DNA of 64,000 bases from assembly GCA_014695195.1 (NCBI GenBank), contig JACJNW010000016.1, forward strand, positions 1 to 64,000, given 5' to 3'. The DNA is from Cyanobacteria bacterium FACHB-DQ100. GTDB lineage: Bacteria; Cyanobacteriota; Cyanobacteriia; Leptolyngbyales; Leptolyngbyaceae. The position numbers and the translations under genes are program-made. Position 1 is the stretch's first letter. Each line of letters opens with the position of its first letter. The notes under the pieces were generated by a model, which was not told where the DNA came from, made no database searches, and worked only from the letters and a program-made list of their open reading frames with translations. This document shows, one piece after another, positions 62,069 through 64,000 of this stretch.

Positions 62069-62172
62069 ATACCGAATTAAACATAGAATGCGACAGATCA
62101 TACTCAAAGTCTTCCCCATTCTGGGGGATTTAGGGGGCGAGAATCTGTCGCATCCACAAATCAATCTGGTAT
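62069..62172. mobile_element. MITE-like inverted-repeat element, copy 2 (internally deleted)
   Basis: About 104 bp. Left end ATACCGAATTAAACAT...GCGACAGATC mirrors right end GAATCTGTCGC...TCAATCTGGTAT. It shares CCCCATTCTGGGGG and GATTTAGGGGGCG with copy 1 (29515-29672) but lacks about 50 bp of its left interior. TA dinucleotides bound both copies. Confidence 0.8.
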
Positions 62173-62188
62173 CACTTAGGATCGCTCT

Positions 62189-63109
62189 TTATCCAGAGAT
62201 GGCGTCAGCATCAACCAGTCGATTTTCAGCGGACTTCAACTCTGCTCTAATCGACTCAACTCCTGTGTTAGAAAGCTTTTTAGAGCGGCTAAGCGGCTCC
62301 ATAAGCTGCACCCTCAGCGAAAACGAATACGCTTTCGCTAAGGCAATATGGAGCAGAAATGCAGGATTGCCTAGTAAATAGCGAGTTGCTAGGCGCTTTG
62401 GCTCACGAAACAATCGATACACCCACTCTAATCCCAAATCAGAAAGCAGGGGTGGACAGTCTGGAACGATGCCTGCCAAGCGATCGATCACTGCGCCCCC
62501 CATCATGATCACATTGACATCCAACTGATCTCGATTGAGGCGAATCCAGTCCTCCTGAATGGGCATTCCCATACCAACCACCAAAATCTGCGGCTTGACT
62601 TGATTAATTTGTTGCACGACCTGTCCGTTTGCATCAGGATTGTGAATGTCAAAGTAGCCATGATGTCCACTAACTTGCACATTCGGGTACTGCTGCCGAA
62701 CTTGTGCGATCGCGGCATCGACACATTCTGGCTTTGCGCCTAGCAGAAAAATCGAAAAATTCTGCTGGTTACAGTGCGACAACAATTTAGGCATCAAAAG
62801 GCTGTAGGAAGCACGATACTGCAAGGGTAGCTTCAGACCCATGAATCCGATCGCTTTGAGAATACCGACGCTATCACAGTGAGCGATCTCGGCGCTTTGA
62901 AGAAAGTTATGAAACCACGGAAGCTGCATTGACAAATTGAAGCCGTGAACATTGTAATGTGCCACCGTGAGCTTTGTACCCTCAGTGCAAGCCGTATGAA
63001 TGGCATCGACAATCGCGGCAACCGTCATACAAGTAATCCGCCGCCCTAGCAAATAGACACTCAAACTGGGTGAATCTTTTAATTGGTGCAATTTTGTTTG
63101 TCCGATCAT
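62189..63109 (-). CDS. WecG/TagA/CpsF family glycosyltransferase
   Basis: 306 residues. Family pattern: VAHYNVHGFNLSMQLPWFHNFLQSAEIAHCDSVGILKA (with the catalytic-type Asp in HCDSVG), FLLGAKPECVDAA, VSGHHGYFD, QILVVGMGMPIQEDWI and AVIDRLAGIVPDCPPLLSDLGLEWVYRLFREPKRLATRYL. These enzymes add N-acetylmannosaminuronate or N-acetylmannosamine to a lipid-linked sugar. It closes the polysaccharide region on the minus strand, convergent with the polymerase gene. Confidence 0.93.
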   Translation of the reverse strand: MIGQTKLHQLKDSPSLSVYLLGRRITCMTVAAIVDAIHTACTEGTKLTVAHYNVHGFNLSMQLPWFHNFLQSAEIAHCDSVGILKAIGFMGLKLPLQYRASYSLLMPKLLSHCNQQNFSIFLLGAKPECVDAAIAQVRQQYPNVQVSGHHGYFDIHNPDANGQVVQQINQVKPQILVVGMGMPIQEDWIRLNRDQLDVNVIMMGGAVIDRLAGIVPDCPPLLSDLGLEWVYRLFREPKRLATRYLLGNPAFLLHIALAKAYSFSLRVQLMEPLSRSKKLSNTGVESIRAELKSAENRLVDADAISG

Positions 63110-64000
63110 AGCTGCTTGGATGGCTTTATCTAGCGATCGTTAGGGTGAGTTCAGCTAAAGAGTGACTTTAGTTCAAAGCATTCAGGATGCAATTATCGGT
63201 AGAAGCACAGCTTAGAGCGCACTCTCCTCCCGAAGCTCTAAGTGATCAACATTGATAAATGATAGCAATTAGCACTCTTATAACCTCTGCCCCAACAGTC
63301 AGAACCCGGAAACTACAGAACCATTAAACTGGTTCAGACTGAGTCAAGCTGAGAAGCGAAAGCCGTCTGCGCTGTGTGCAGGAAAGCTTCATACTACACA
63401 GTTTATTTTCTCGAATCTCGGAGAGATGGCCTTAATGAAAAACAGGCTCTTTTCCGAAGCACGACTAATTCCTGTGCCTAAGCGTAACAGCCCGAATCAT
63501 AAGAAGCCGCAAATCACAGGAACATCTCCCAAAAGAGGTATGCAGTGAATAAAAACTAGCTTGAATTTAACGCGCGAGTTGCAGAAGCTGTGACTGTGAG
63601 CAGGATTGGTCGAATTTAGCTGCTATTTTTCATCCAGCTTTACTTCATTAATTCTTGAAAAATTAATTGAACCTCCTCAAAGCGCAACAGGCATATTTAT
63701 CAAGGCTTTACAGGAATTTCATAAATCTAGTACGTTATTTATAGTTTTCATGAAGAATTACGGGCTTACACCTTTAGAGGGAGAAGATTCACCCTATTTT
63801 TTCCGTATACACGTAGAACGTAACAATTTTTAATCTAGAAATCTTCATTGCATCTTTACAAAAACTGCCTTGTCCCTTTCGTGCTTGCCGCTATGATCTA
63901 CATTAATACTCAGCATTGCTTTTGATATTCGCTTTTACATCAATATTTTGTTGACACCACAGTGCCTTGTTGACACCACAAGTTTGCTGGAACTATTACT
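63110..64000. other. Right-end region without a convincing gene
   Basis: Nearly 900 nt with no gene I can support; short frames such as the one at 63606-63833 have unlikely composition and no ribosome-binding site. AT-rich, with the promoter of the WecG-like gene presumably near 63110. A direct repeat lies at 63948-63980. Confidence 0.5.
63948..63980. repeat. Direct repeat TTGTTGACACCACA
   Basis: Two perfect 14-nt copies at 63948-63961 and 63967-63980, start-to-start distance 19 nt. They may be tandem binding sites for a regulator of a gene beyond the window, or slippage. Confidence 0.55.

Larger units (their letters stand above)
61896..62188. other. 293-nt gap with hairpin and MITE-like element
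   Basis: No gene. It contains the 21-bp perfect inverted repeat (61964-62019) and the second MITE-like element (62069-62172), between the convergent polymerase and WecG-like genes. Confidence 0.6.

Noticed and set aside
63606-63833. 75-residue open frame in the right-end gap
   Set aside because: Phe/Ser/Ile-rich composition without a ribosome-binding site or known motif; looks like AT-rich non-coding sequence.

Overview
The window looks like chromosomal DNA of a cyanobacterium, probably a filamentous Leptolyngbya/Oscillatoriales-type organism (inference). The HIP1 octamer GCGATCGC and its GCGATCG core are scattered through genes on both strands. Several gene products are cyanobacterial hallmarks: a ferrochelatase with a C-terminal chlorophyll a/b-binding-like tail, a gas-vesicle operon, a helical carotenoid protein related to the OCP N-domain, DevA/DevC-type ABC proteins, and the gene order purC - Omp85 - lpxC - fabZ - lpxA - lpxB. 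No rRNA, tRNA, CRISPR array or intact insertion sequence was recognised.

Layout. 0.2-1.4 kb: a decayed HMA2-like gene and a small unknown gene. 1.6-4.0 kb: DevC/DevA-type transporter genes. 4.3-6.1 kb (-): tyrosine recombinase plus methyltransferase. 6.3-10.9 kb: hemH, a pseudo-receiver histidine kinase, dprA and a DUF2301 membrane protein. 10.9-15.5 kb (-): gas-vesicle operon gvpA-C-N-J-x-K-F-G; a further GvpF/L gene lies 18 kb away next to lpxB. 15.9-22.9 kb: a NanE-GNAT fusion, peptidoglycan/beta-lactam-fold enzymes, an alpha/beta hydrolase, a damaged Uma2 gene and the alpha-E / ATP-grasp pair. 23-33 kb: mostly short genes of stress, membrane or unknown type (holin-like, Pmp3, YkvA, pentapeptide, DUF2267, YbjN-like, helical carotenoid protein, TIGR02587/02588, zinc ribbons), with lipoate ligase and mobA among them. 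33-43.5 kb: lipid A and outer-membrane assembly (lpxB, lpxA, fabZ, lpxC, Omp85), purine genes purC and purK, and an orphan substrate-binding lipoprotein. 43.5-47.8 kb: pentapeptide protein, CbiG C-domain protein, TPR lipoprotein, FHA protein and M28 peptidase. 47.9-63.1 kb: an extracellular-polysaccharide region with a PA14-glycosidase, MsbA-like exporter, two tandem GT2 genes, methyltransferase, GT4, an IS1 remnant, a Wzc-like tyrosine autokinase, an O-antigen ligase/polymerase and a WecG/TagA glycosyltransferase. The last 0.9 kb has no convincing gene.

How the genes fit together. The gas-vesicle operon supplies the shell (GvpA), the outer stiffener (GvpC), the AAA ATPase (GvpN) and the assembly proteins (J, K, F, G). 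GvpN and GvpC end in the same 57-residue domain (22 of 57 identical without gaps, counted by hand), the most striking internal relationship found. The lpx/Omp85 block builds the outer membrane. The 50-63 kb genes can assemble, modify, polymerise and export a surface glycan, and the neighbouring PA14-glycosidase is a candidate trimming enzyme. Non-coding structure includes two copies of a TA-flanked inverted-repeat element (MITE-like), a cluster of hairpins at 26.6 kb, a folded element ending in a T-tract at 46.3 kb, a promoter-terminator pair ahead of the polymerase gene, and a tandem duplication spanning a start codon at 32.7 kb.
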